Of a DNA stretch of 36,952 nucleotides, positions 25,439 through 34,654 are shown in pieces. How positions within the stretch are numbered: the first letter of the stretch is position 1; the number at the start of each line of letters is the position of its first letter. Below the pieces are notes generated by a model. It saw only the letters and a list, made by a program, of their open reading frames with translations, was not told the origin of the DNA and made no database searches. The stretch is from Clostridiales bacterium (GTDB taxonomy: Bacteria > Bacillota > Clostridia > Christensenellales > Aristaeellaceae). The DNA lies in contig SFIM01000023.1 in the NCBI GenBank assembly GCA_004556155.1, positions 1-36,952 of the forward strand, given 5' to 3'. A program made the position numbers and the translations under genes.

Positions 25439-28400
25439 TCATTGACGCTGTTCCAGATGCTGCACCCAGCGATCCAGACACCTGCGCACAAGGCGGTTGA
25501 CATGCCTGGCATTGCGCAGCCTGGCGGCGGCGGGCGGGCTCAGGCGATAATAGACGCGGATAAACAGGCGGCCGAGGGCTGTCTTTTTCAGCTGCTGATC
25601 GCGGAAGCGGCGCAGCGTCAGCACCTGCGGCGCATCGTAGGAGCCGTACACGGCGGTGGCGATATAGCAGCCCTCCTTTTTGCGGACAGGCGCGGGCGCT
25701 TCATCCGGGACGGCGCTCATGCGATAGCTGGCCGTGCCGGAATTCTGCATGCCGATGGACGAGGACGGCGCGCTGCTGTAATCGATGTCCAGGCTGTCCA
25801 GCGCCTGGCATAGATAAAGGGATGTGTTGTCCGAGCGATCGTCTACATTTTCCACATACTGATCCTGCAGCGGGCGGCCGTTGGCGTCAAAGCGGTTCTT
25901 GTAGGCGGTCAGCCAGATTTCCTTGATCGGAACGCTCCAGAACCAGGCGTAGTAGTTCAGTACCTGCGTGGCTAGCTCGGCGAAGGCAGTTCCGCTGGAG
26001 CGCAGGCACAGCGTGACGACCTTGCCGTCAACGGTGCAGGAGAGGGTAGTGTCATCATAGGGGGAGGGCGCATCCCGGTATTCCACATACAGCAAGGCCT
26101 TTGCGCGGGGCCAGTAAAGCCAATCCTCACACAGGGCGGCAAACTGCGAGCGCAGGCTCTCGCGCATTTCGTCCATATCCTGCTGGCACAGGCGCTGGAA
26201 CTCCGGCATCTCGGTGCTGGTTATCCATTTCTGGCCGATTGAGATAGCCTTCTCATATTTTTCGCCTACGTCAAAGATGTAAGCGATGTCAAAGCAGGAG
26301 CGTGTCGTCCAACTGAAGCGATCCTCCACAGGCAGCTGCATAAACCGATGGATATAGGTCTGGCGATTAACGGCGTTTTTCATTTTTTCCTGCACCTGGT
26401 TGCGCAGCTGCCACAGCGCGGCCTGATCATACGCCGGGTAGTCCTCGCCGAAGGACTCAAAGAAGTCCTCGGCGGTCTGGTATTCCTGCTCCATGCTCAG
26501 CGCGGCGATATTGGACAGCGTGATAAACATGCAGGCCTCGTCCGTTTCGGGATCGATCCTGGCGTTTTCGCGCGCCTCCTGCAGGTTCTGCTCCTTTTCC
26601 TGCTGCATTTTCTCCTGCATGCTCTTCACGTCGGCATAGCGCTGCGCGTTTTCCCTGGTTTGCGCGGCCGCGCTGCGTGCCTGCTCTAATGCATTCAGAA
26701 TTTCTTTGCGCGCCTCCGGGCTGATGCTTGCGATATCCTCGGCGGTCAGGGGCGTATCGTCCGTATCCAGGGCGGCGTCGTCATCAGCAAGCGGGGTCTC
26801 GTCCGCGACAACGTCATCAGTAAATGGGGTTTCGTCCGCATCATCGTCATCATCCGACGGCGCTTTGCCATCCAGAAAGTCCTCCAGGGCCTGTTGGCGG
26901 ATGATCTGAATGGGCTTGCCGGCCTTTTGCTGCTCGATGGCGGCCTTGATCTTTGATTCGCCGGGGAGGCCGTTGCCGATGACCAGATAGTCCGTTACGC
27001 CGGAAACCTTGGAGCGGTACAGGCCGCCGTTTTCAACAACTCTTTTGACAAAGGGATCTTCTTTTTCATTGAAGGCGGAATAACCGACAAAAACAAATTT
27101 CTTTTCGGAAACGATGATGCTCGGATGCTCGCTGATATAAGAGGAATATTTCTTTTCCCATTCCTGCCTGAGCTGGGCCTCGTTTTCCTGCCTTTCCAGG
27201 TAAAGCTGGCGATCGGCTCGGATGGAATCGATGATGGGGCCGTGCGCATTGCTGTTGGCAATATTGTCCAAGCTATGATTGAAGGAAAGGGAAGAGTCTT
27301 CTTTTCCGATGATCGAGGGGCTTTGAGGGGGAGATATTTTTTTCTCGTCAAGCTTGACTTCAATAAATAATCCACCTTTTTCTCTACCGGTGAAGGTCGG
27401 TTTTAGCTTATTTGCCATTTCCTCTGCCGTGAGATCATCAAGGGAAAGCTCTTGACCATGAACGCTTATTCCCTTCAAAAGCTGCAGCAGCATGCTGAAG
27501 ATAGGCAGGCTTTTTTCATATTTGTCAATAAACCCCAAATTGCTTGCGCACAAAGAAGCATATTTTCCCTTGCTAAAAGGGATATAGCTGCCAATAATAA
27601 ATGCTTTGCTAATTTTTTTCTTGCCTATGTATATCGGGACCTTCTTCACTAAAACAAGGGCAGGACATTCGCCGTATATTTTGATATAATTTGTTATGTG
27701 AGTGCATTTAATAAGGTGATTTATCAAGCCTATGCCACTGCGGGAAGAGCTTTCCGGTGTTTCGTCATCTTCCTGTACGCTAAACGAGAAGGTAAGGTCA
27801 GTATCGTCTGAACTGTCGGCTTGCTGTTGGTTCAAGCTAAAATGAAAAGAGCATTTTCCGTCTATCGTTTTTTTTATGCAGGTTATTCCATCTGGGATGG
27901 TTAGGTCAACAGCGTCGTTTAGAATGGCTTTATCGGTAATCTCAAGCGGAGGGGCTGTTTCGTTATCATCGGGTGTATCTATAGAAATAGTGTATTCAGT
28001 TCCGTCTGAAGCAATAAATGTGTTTGGAGCTCGTTTATCTTCGAGACTTGCGGTATCATCGTGAATGGGCTCATTTGTAGGTATGTTTATCTGCTGATAG
28101 CCAGAATACATCAACGCATATAGAAGAGCAGTAGCTTCGCTGTGCTCTGATTCATCATATTCGCCCTCGTGGCCAATGAATTCCATCGTTTCCCAGTCGA
28201 ATAGATTGCTGGAATCATATGCGATTTTGCGCTTTTTAATGCAATTTCCTTTACAATAATACTCAAAGTGATCAAATCCGGACTCTTCGGACCAATAGTG
28301 CGCCATGACGTCGCATTGAAGCACGCGGGATTTTGCGCACAGGGAATACCCGGTGCACTGCTGGGCCAATTTGCGCAGCTCGATTGCGGAAAGCTTGTTC

Positions 28401-28615
28401 AAATCCTGCGCAACCTCTGCGCCGTACCATTCGTCCGTTACGCAGTAGTTGACCGACCAGGCGCACACGCCCTGAATGTGCGCCTCGTACAGCTCGTCCG
28501 TGCCGGCGGCATAAAGAAGCTCTGTGCCGTGATACGTGGCAACCGAATCGCACAAAAGCATCACGTTTCCCCGTTTTCCTCTGAAATAGATATCGAAGTA
28601 GCAATCGTTCGCCAT
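25439..28615 (-). CDS. Large BRCT and CFI-box protein in the BREX-linked array
   Basis: A 1058-residue cytoplasmic protein. The order is: a Cys- and Tyr-rich N-terminal domain (1-150, MANDCYFDIYFRGKRGN), an acidic linker and a beta-rich middle (200-430), a charged helix, a BRCT domain at about 505-583 (KKFVFVGYSAF, VVENGGLYRSKVSGVTDYLV, ALEDFLDG), a very acidic Asp-rich linker (587-622), a coiled coil (634-685), a helical domain, and a C-terminal CFI-box (from about 985, CYIATAVYGSYDAPQVLTL, then RRFRD). CFI-box C-termini occur on varied clostridial proteins and their role is not known. The ATG at 28615 follows AAAGGAGG. The part coding for about residues 100-500 is clearly more AT-rich than either end. 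I see no enzyme motif; it may be a scaffold. Confidence 0.8.
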   Translation of the reverse strand: MANDCYFDIYFRGKRGNVMLLCDSVATYHGTELLYAAGTDELYEAHIQGVCAWSVNYCVTDEWYGAEVAQDLNKLSAIELRKLAQQCTGYSLCAKSRVLQCDVMAHYWSEESGFDHFEYYCKGNCIKKRKIAYDSSNLFDWETMEFIGHEGEYDESEHSEATALLYALMYSGYQQINIPTNEPIHDDTASLEDKRAPNTFIASDGTEYTISIDTPDDNETAPPLEITDKAILNDAVDLTIPDGITCIKKTIDGKCSFHFSLNQQQADSSDDTDLTFSFSVQEDDETPESSSRSGIGLINHLIKCTHITNYIKIYGECPALVLVKKVPIYIGKKKISKAFIIGSYIPFSKGKYASLCASNLGFIDKYEKSLPIFSMLLQLLKGISVHGQELSLDDLTAEEMANKLKPTFTGREKGGLFIEVKLDEKKISPPQSPSIIGKEDSSLSFNHSLDNIANSNAHGPIIDSIRADRQLYLERQENEAQLRQEWEKKYSSYISEHPSIIVSEKKFVFVGYSAFNEKEDPFVKRVVENGGLYRSKVSGVTDYLVIGNGLPGESKIKAAIEQQKAGKPIQIIRQQALEDFLDGKAPSDDDDDADETPFTDDVVADETPLADDDAALDTDDTPLTAEDIASISPEARKEILNALEQARSAAAQTRENAQRYADVKSMQEKMQQEKEQNLQEARENARIDPETDEACMFITLSNIAALSMEQEYQTAEDFFESFGEDYPAYDQAALWQLRNQVQEKMKNAVNRQTYIHRFMQLPVEDRFSWTTRSCFDIAYIFDVGEKYEKAISIGQKWITSTEMPEFQRLCQQDMDEMRESLRSQFAALCEDWLYWPRAKALLYVEYRDAPSPYDDTTLSCTVDGKVVTLCLRSSGTAFAELATQVLNYYAWFWSVPIKEIWLTAYKNRFDANGRPLQDQYVENVDDRSDNTSLYLCQALDSLDIDYSSAPSSSIGMQNSGTASYRMSAVPDEAPAPVRKKEGCYIATAVYGSYDAPQVLTLRRFRDQQLKKTALGRLFIRVYYRLSPPAAARLRNARHVNRLVRRCLDRWVQHLEQRQ

Positions 28616-28716
28616 AGTAGCTCCTCCTTTATTCTGATCGGTATGCCGTGAGTGCCTGGGGGCAAGCCTGTGCAGCTTTTTGCTTTGTTGTTTCCACGTA
28701 TGGATGGCATTGCGAG

Positions 28717-28735
28717 GGGCGCTCAGCGCGCGCCC
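28717..28735 (-). other. GC-rich hairpin directly after the zinc-ribbon gene
   Basis: GGGCGC and GCGCCC with a seven-base loop abut the stop codon, without a T run. It may be an mRNA stability or attenuation element in the 120-base gap before the BRCT/CFI gene. The rest of the gap shows only the next ribosome binding site. Confidence 0.4.
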
Positions 28736-29767
28736 TTATTCATATTCATCCTCGTCCGCGATATCGGGCGCAGTCTTGGCGTAATCCAGGCATATCTGCC
28801 GGACGCTGCGCTGGATGGACAGCATATCCGCCCTCTGCGATTGATACAGCTGATCCAGCGTTTCATACAGCAGTATGCTCCAAGCGGCACGGCAGCTGCT
28901 CAGTGCATTGATTTTGGCAAGCTCGTTTTCATCATATTTCAGCCAGCCGTGCAGGGTATTGGCGGCGGTTGCAAGGGCGGCGAGGCTCATCATAAAGGTA
29001 ACCAGAAAATCCTCAAACCCTGCGCCGAACAGCGGATCGTAATCATGCTGCGCCAGCGACTGAAGCTCCTGGCTGAGCTTTTCCAGGGATTGCACATCGG
29101 TTCCTCGCGCATCGCCGGCGGATCTGGATACAATCGATGCGGCGGTAAAGATGCCGTTTTCGTTCAGCACCTGATAGAACCGGGGCTTGATGGCCTCGAT
29201 TGTTTGAAGCAGCGTCATGCAGGCGGCGGAGAGCGCATCATCCGGCTTGGCGGCGGTGTTTATCGGCTGGAACGCAAGCTGGGGAAGCGGCGGTAAATCG
29301 CCCTCCGGCCGGATGACGTTTAGCAGCTGCTGGCAGATATCGTCCATGGCTTTGCCCATTTGATCGATGTCGATGGGCGGGACGGCCGGCTCTGCGGAAG
29401 GGCCCGACTGAAAAGCCTGCGTGATCTCTGCCAGAAAAGCGTCGCATCCGCCCCTGAACTGCGCCGTGCTGCTGCGTTTGGATTGAGAAATAAGCCATCC
29501 GCGCACGTTCAGCTGGCGCAAGGTGTATTCTTCGTGGCTGGGCAGCCTGCCCTCCAGCGCGGAGAGAACCAGGCTGATTTCGGCATGCGTCAAATTCCAG
29601 TATTTTTCCTGCACAGCGCGCTCGCTGTCGGAGCCGATTACAATGCGCGTGGTTGAGACCGCGCTTGCGCCGGGAGCCGAGGCATAGGCCGTACCGCAGA
29701 AGGGGCAAAAGGAAATCGCCTCCGCGCAGGAGAAAACACGGCTGCATTTGGGGCAGGAATAATCCAT
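28736..29767 (-). CDS. Zinc-ribbon protein immediately after brxL
   Basis: A 343-residue cytoplasmic protein. The N-terminus is a zinc ribbon with CPKC (residues 5-8) and CPFC (21-24). The rest is mainly helical, with a long stretch from about 60 to the end and no recognised active site. The brxL stop codon TAA is part of the sequence before its AAAGGAGG site, and the start is only 15 bases after brxL, so it is translated from the same mRNA. That coupling is the best evidence that this gene and the ones after it belong to the BREX operon. A scaffold or nucleic-acid-binding role is possible. Confidence 0.8.
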   Translation of the reverse strand: MDYSCPKCSRVFSCAEAISFCPFCGTAYASAPGASAVSTTRIVIGSDSERAVQEKYWNLTHAEISLVLSALEGRLPSHEEYTLRQLNVRGWLISQSKRSSTAQFRGGCDAFLAEITQAFQSGPSAEPAVPPIDIDQMGKAMDDICQQLLNVIRPEGDLPPLPQLAFQPINTAAKPDDALSAACMTLLQTIEAIKPRFYQVLNENGIFTAASIVSRSAGDARGTDVQSLEKLSQELQSLAQHDYDPLFGAGFEDFLVTFMMSLAALATAANTLHGWLKYDENELAKINALSSCRAAWSILLYETLDQLYQSQRADMLSIQRSVRQICLDYAKTAPDIADEDEYE

Positions 29768-29782
29768 GGCTGCACGCCTCCT

Positions 29783-32101
29783 TTAATAAATGTCCAGCGC
29801 TTTTTTGGCTGCGTCAATGGCGTCCATGTAGAACAAAGGCTGCACTGTCGCCAGCAGCTCGCTGGGGATTTTTACTACATCCGCCATGCACTGCATCGGC
29901 AGCAGGATGCGGCGCGCCCCGGCGTTCTTGGCTACGCGGATGACGCTTTCCAGATGGCGCACCTCGCCCATGGAGCCGGACAGCTTGATTTCGCCCACAA
30001 TGGCCGTCGCAGCCATAACGGGCTTATCCAGCAGCGCGCTGCAAAGGCCCACCCATTCGGCCAGGGAAACGCCCGCGCTGGGCGACTGCTCCTGCAGATC
30101 GTTATAATAGAGCAGGTAGTCGTTGCTGATCAGCCTTGCGCCGGGCAGTATCTTCTTGGCGTTATTCTGAAAGTAAATCCATGCGGCGTTCATGCTTTCG
30201 CGCACCTTATTGCTGCCGCCGGCGCCCTGCGTTTCAAACTTGCCGCTGCCGCGAACGGCCTTGTTTTCCAGACGGTAAACCGCCATCTCATCATCCGCAA
30301 TGGACGCGCCCACGGCAAACACATGGCCGGAGGGCAGCTTCTGGGAAGAAATCAGCGTTTCGTCGCTTTGCTCGGGCACGCCGACGATGTATTCATGGCC
30401 GTTTTCATCGCAATAGCCCAGCTCGGTATCGGCAAACTCGGTTCCAGCCATTGTTTTAAGCTGCTCCTTTACCCGACGGCGGCCCTCGATGGCATATTTG
30501 AGCAGCGCTTCCATTTCATCGCGGGTGATGTTCTGATCGGGGAACAGGAGCTTGATCAAGCCGGACATGGTTTTGCGCACGGCGATTTCATCGCGCTTGT
30601 TGAACTTGCCGTTCAGATGAAAATACTGATCCAGCAGGTGCGTGCAGTCCAGCCGGCGCATGCCGCGCGTATATTCCGCCAGGCAGTCGGTAATCAGGCC
30701 GTATTTTTCCGTCAGCAGCTCGGAGCGCAGCTTGGGGATTTCCCAGCCCGGCAGGTAGTAATGCATGCGGTCAAAGAACGCGCTGTCGTTGTTGAATTCC
30801 GGCGGGAAGGGGCTGAACAGATGCGTGATCTTGAGCAGATTCTGCACCGTATCGTTGATGTTGCCCACGAATACCATGGATGCGTCCGCGTTGATCAGAT
30901 CGCGCCCGCGGGCGAAGGAGCCGGAGGCCATGTAATCCTTCATGATCTGGATAGCGTCCGTATCGCGGAAGTGCATGCCCGCCACCTCGTCAAAGGCGAT
31001 GCAATCCCAATGGCCGACCAGGCCGACGCGCTGCAGGCTAAGGGAATAGAACAGGTTTGCGGCGCTAGTTTTACCGCCGCTGATCAGGATGGAATAGGGC
31101 GATATTTCTTTATAAAGGTGGCTTTTGCCGGTACCGCGGGGACCCAGCTCGCACAGGTTGTAGTTGTGCTCCACCAGCGGAACCATGCGCTCCAGAAAGT
31201 GCAATTTTTCCTTTTCCGACAGAGCAGCAGGCTCCATGCCCTCGGTGCGCAGCAGCATGTCCATCCACTCCTGGGTGGTGAAGTTTGCGCGCTGCGAGAT
31301 CACCTCGTCCAGGTCCAGATTCGGCAGCTGGATGGGCTTCAGGCTGGCGATACGGAAGGGGGAATCCTCCGGGCCGCGCTTCTTCTTTTTGCGCTTTTCA
31401 TCGTCAAAGGAATCATCCTTATAGGTATAGGAGATGCGGGCGATGCACCAGATGCCGCCCATGAGGATTTTGGTGTACTGAACCGCATATTCGCTCTGAA
31501 TAACAAACGGCTCAATTTCCAGGTTGGCAAATTTTGCAACGTAATAATCCTCATACTCGTTTAAGTGGGCGGAGATTTTATCGATAACAGTATATTCGCC
31601 GCGCTCGCGGATCAGCGATTTGATCTTCTCGCTTTCCTCGGGGCGCACATAGTTTTCTGCAAGGATATTGCGGATTTTATCAATGCCAACAGCAATCGCC
31701 GCTTCATCGTCCGTCGCGCAGTAAATGCCCAGCAGGTATTCCAGCACAAAGGTGGGCACGTTTGCGCCGCGCTTGAGCATGGCGGTCAGATCCTTGCGCA
31801 CGATTTTTCCAGGAAAGCTGCTTACAATTTTTTGGTCCAGGGCGTCCATGGTCGATCCTCCAGTATAATCAAAAGTCCGTTCGGGTTCTTCTATTCTTGC
31901 AGGCGGCAGGACAGGCTGGCCGCTGAGCCTGTAACGGCGTTTTTTCTTTTCCGGCGTTAACCCGCTCAGGATATACGCGCCGATCAGCATGCCGGCGGCA
32001 CGCAGCGAGGGGTTATGGATGGGCTTGGGTTTTTCGTAATAGGTTTTGGTATAGAAATCCTTGCCGCGCCGGTATACGATCTGTTTTTTATGGAATGGCA
32101 T
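29783..32101 (-). CDS. brxL: BREX protein BrxL (Lon-like AAA+ protein) with N-terminal extension
   Basis: BrxL is the AAA+ and Lon-protease-like component of type 1 BREX, needed for phage restriction. The family part starts at the ATG at 31849 (688 aa): FPGKIVRKDLTAMLKRGANVP near the start, Walker A GPRGTGKS (236-243), Walker B CIAFDEVAG (283-291), and a C-terminal Lon-like domain with PSAGVS and GEIKLSGSMGEV. The open frame continues upstream to an ATG at 32101, adding 84 residues with a hydrophobic stretch (AAGMLIGAYILSGL) and basic flanks. That start is 14 bases after the pglZ stop. The internal ATG has its own GGAGG, so two forms may be made, or only the short one. Confidence 0.95.
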   Translation of the reverse strand: MPFHKKQIVYRRGKDFYTKTYYEKPKPIHNPSLRAAGMLIGAYILSGLTPEKKKRRYRLSGQPVLPPARIEEPERTFDYTGGSTMDALDQKIVSSFPGKIVRKDLTAMLKRGANVPTFVLEYLLGIYCATDDEAAIAVGIDKIRNILAENYVRPEESEKIKSLIRERGEYTVIDKISAHLNEYEDYYVAKFANLEIEPFVIQSEYAVQYTKILMGGIWCIARISYTYKDDSFDDEKRKKKKRGPEDSPFRIASLKPIQLPNLDLDEVISQRANFTTQEWMDMLLRTEGMEPAALSEKEKLHFLERMVPLVEHNYNLCELGPRGTGKSHLYKEISPYSILISGGKTSAANLFYSLSLQRVGLVGHWDCIAFDEVAGMHFRDTDAIQIMKDYMASGSFARGRDLINADASMVFVGNINDTVQNLLKITHLFSPFPPEFNNDSAFFDRMHYYLPGWEIPKLRSELLTEKYGLITDCLAEYTRGMRRLDCTHLLDQYFHLNGKFNKRDEIAVRKTMSGLIKLLFPDQNITRDEMEALLKYAIEGRRRVKEQLKTMAGTEFADTELGYCDENGHEYIVGVPEQSDETLISSQKLPSGHVFAVGASIADDEMAVYRLENKAVRGSGKFETQGAGGSNKVRESMNAAWIYFQNNAKKILPGARLISNDYLLYYNDLQEQSPSAGVSLAEWVGLCSALLDKPVMAATAIVGEIKLSGSMGEVRHLESVIRVAKNAGARRILLPMQCMADVVKIPSELLATVQPLFYMDAIDAAKKALDIY
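31857..31861 (-). promoter_or_regulatory. Internal ribosome binding site of brxL
   Basis: GGAGG stands seven bases before the ATG at 31849, where BrxL homologues normally begin. It is stronger than any site before the upstream ATG at 32101, so 31849 is likely the main start. Confidence 0.7.
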
Positions 32102-32115
32102 TGTGCTTCACCGCC

Positions 32116-34641
32116 TTAAAACCCAAAATCGTTTTCAAAAACGATATCGATCCGGAAGGGGATGCGCGCAATTTCGGCGCGGTCGTCCTTATCGCGCAGC
32201 ACCAGGTTATACGCGGCGTTTCGGTCGTAGCCGCTGCCCAGCAGGCGGAAGGTGATGCGCATGGTGCGCAGGTTATCTTCCTTTGCCGTCAGATCGCAGA
32301 CCAGCTGATGCTCGTCGCTGATGGGGCGGCCTTCGGCGTCCTCAAACCAGGCCAGCACAGTGCGCGGCTGCACCTTGCCCGCGCAGGGCTGCTTTTGATA
32401 AAAATTCAGCGTAAAGAAATTGTTGCTGATCCTGCGGCTTTCGCCCAGCAGCATGACCTCGGCCTTGGTGATGGCCGTATAGCCCTTCTGGCCCGCCCGT
32501 TTGTTCTGGTAGCGGATCAGCGGAACGACCATTTCCTGCAGGGATGGGCCGCCATGCACGTAGCTGGAGCCCCCGCCCTGCAGGCGGAAGCGCAGGCAGC
32601 CCGGCGGGAATGCAGCCTGCAGATCGGCGCGGCCCAGGGCCTCCAGCGTGATTGCAGGGGTATGCGGCAGCGCCTGCGCGCCGCGCACGACGGCGTACCT
32701 GCGCTTGTATTCCAGAAGCTCGCCGCTGAGCAGCTCCTTGCCGGTTTTATCGTATTCGGCCAGCGGGGAGCGGGTATAGAGAAAGCCATGGTCCGAGGTA
32801 ATCAGCACGCTTGCGGCGTTCAGCTCGTTTACCAGGATGCGCATCAGCTGCGTCAGCTCGCTGACGGCGGTTTCGCAGGCCTGCGGCACATTGCCGCCGC
32901 CCTCGCCGGTCTGGTCGATCGTATCGTGATAGATATAGACGACCTTTCTGCCCTTCACCAGCTCGCCGCGCTGGGCCTTGCTGCATTGACGGAAGGCCGC
33001 GTAATCCAGCGCCGTGCTTTCGGCGCAGGCCGCGCGGAGCACCGCTTCACGGTCTGGGGCCTCTGTGCCTCTGCCGTCGCAGCGGATTTTCAGGCTGTCG
33101 TCCATTTCAAGGCGGCGATGGGGCAAAAGCGCGGCCATGCCAACCGGCGTAACGCTGGGCAGCGTGCCCACCATGCCCGTGCATTCCGTATTGCCGCCCA
33201 GCCGACCGGTCAGCTGTGCGGACAGAGACTGGGCGGTCTCGTAGCGCAGGCCGTCGGAAATGATAACGTATATGCGGCTGTCCGCCTTGGCGATCTGATC
33301 GCGGTAGAAGTGCCGCTGCTGGGGGAGAGCGGCAAGCTCCTGCAGCCCCTGCTGGGCAAAAAGCTGCGTCCAGGTGCGGTTTATTTCATCCAAATAGCTG
33401 TTTTTGTACATACGCTCAGCCATGTCGGCCGCAGCCTTCAGCGCATCCTCCAGCGCCATTGCGCCCAGGGCCAGAGCCTGATCATACATGCAGCAAAAGC
33501 TCCGGTAGTGCTGATCCATGCGGTACAGCTCCCTGCAATAGGCGTCCCACAGGTCGCGCAGCGACGTATAATGGAAGCCGCTGCGATAGGCCAGGCAGAA
33601 GCGCTGCATATCCGTCAGCGCCCGGACTGCGGCGTAATACGGCGCGTAATCCGCCGCCCAGGGCTGATCCTGCCGCGCGCGCAGCAGCGCTTCGGTATCG
33701 TCCAGGTTCAGCCGGCCCTCGGCAAAGCTGGTCAGCGCACCCTCCAGCAGCAGGCGATCTGCCGCTGGAAACACGCTCATATGCAGCAGCGCGTCGCGGC
33801 CCAGGCGCGACAGCAGGGATACGATGTCAAACCGCGCCTCCACACGCTGGCAAAGGTTCATCAGCCCCTCGCGGTCTGCGCGCAGCCAATCCACAAAGAA
33901 GCCATAGGCAGGCAGCGCGCGCGATGCATCGGCAGGCAGGCCGGGCAGCGCTGCGGCGTCTGAGGCGTTCAGGCATGCTGTTGCCAGCAGATGGCACGCC
34001 AGGCGATCGATATCCTCCGCGCCCTTGTAGCCGTAGGCGTCCGCGCAGGCCTGCCAGAAGGCCGCCGCCCCGCAAAACCTGGCAATCGCCGCCAGCACGG
34101 GGTTTTCCTCCTCGGGGTCGCAGGCCAATACCGCCCGCACCACCTGGGACAGGCCGTAGCTCTTTATGCCGGCAAGCACGCAGAAAACGCCCGTCTGCAG
34201 CTCCTGCTCGTTGGCGTAGGCGGGCTTCAGGGAGTGCAGCTGCGCCCGGCGTTCCTTGCTGGCAAAGAACTTCGCAATCGTCCTGGCGTATTCCCGCACG
34301 GGGCGCAGGTTCTGCACGTTCAGCTCCGAGAACACCAGCGACCAGTAATCCGCCCGGAATTCCTCGCTGTATAAAAACACATCCAGCAGCCAGTTATCCT
34401 GCATGCGCTCAAAGCCCATGGGGCAGTAGATCAGCAGGTTTTCGTCCGCGTAATCCACCTCGATCTGCTTGCGGATTTCAAACATCGCGTCCCTGCGCAT
34501 GGTCAGGATGCGCGCGTTATCCAGCTGCAGCTCGGCCACCGTATCGGCAAATTCGCCCGCCTCGTCCTTCCAGATGATGATCCTGCGCTTGTAATAATCC
34601 GCCAGCGGGGCGCGGAAGCGCGCATTGAGCGTATCCTTCAC
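32116..34641 (-). CDS. pglZ: BREX phosphatase-like protein PglZ (type A)
   Basis: PglZ (BrxZ), 841 aa, the alkaline-phosphatase-superfamily core protein of BREX, shared by nearly all BREX types. The N-terminal 450 residues are helical and family-specific (YYKRRIIIWKDEAGEF near the start). The phosphatase-like domain begins with VIISDGLRYE (Asp463). The nucleophile region is TLPSVTPVGM (about Thr498), then YHDTID (571-576), SDHGFLYTR (616-624) and YVHGGPSLQEMVVP. Motifs and length are normal. The start is GTG at 34641 behind AAAGGA, 13 bases after the pglX C-terminal gene, so the genes are one transcript. Confidence 0.95.
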   Translation of the reverse strand: MKDTLNARFRAPLADYYKRRIIIWKDEAGEFADTVAELQLDNARILTMRRDAMFEIRKQIEVDYADENLLIYCPMGFERMQDNWLLDVFLYSEEFRADYWSLVFSELNVQNLRPVREYARTIAKFFASKERRAQLHSLKPAYANEQELQTGVFCVLAGIKSYGLSQVVRAVLACDPEEENPVLAAIARFCGAAAFWQACADAYGYKGAEDIDRLACHLLATACLNASDAAALPGLPADASRALPAYGFFVDWLRADREGLMNLCQRVEARFDIVSLLSRLGRDALLHMSVFPAADRLLLEGALTSFAEGRLNLDDTEALLRARQDQPWAADYAPYYAAVRALTDMQRFCLAYRSGFHYTSLRDLWDAYCRELYRMDQHYRSFCCMYDQALALGAMALEDALKAAADMAERMYKNSYLDEINRTWTQLFAQQGLQELAALPQQRHFYRDQIAKADSRIYVIISDGLRYETAQSLSAQLTGRLGGNTECTGMVGTLPSVTPVGMAALLPHRRLEMDDSLKIRCDGRGTEAPDREAVLRAACAESTALDYAAFRQCSKAQRGELVKGRKVVYIYHDTIDQTGEGGGNVPQACETAVSELTQLMRILVNELNAASVLITSDHGFLYTRSPLAEYDKTGKELLSGELLEYKRRYAVVRGAQALPHTPAITLEALGRADLQAAFPPGCLRFRLQGGGSSYVHGGPSLQEMVVPLIRYQNKRAGQKGYTAITKAEVMLLGESRRISNNFFTLNFYQKQPCAGKVQPRTVLAWFEDAEGRPISDEHQLVCDLTAKEDNLRTMRITFRLLGSGYDRNAAYNLVLRDKDDRAEIARIPFRIDIVFENDFGF

Positions 34642-34654
34642 TTTAATCGTTCCT

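Noticed and set aside
32095..33963. Long + strand open frame opposite pglZ
   Set aside because: pglZ on the other strand has all the family motifs. The + frame gives a His- and Ala-rich translation without recognisable domains.
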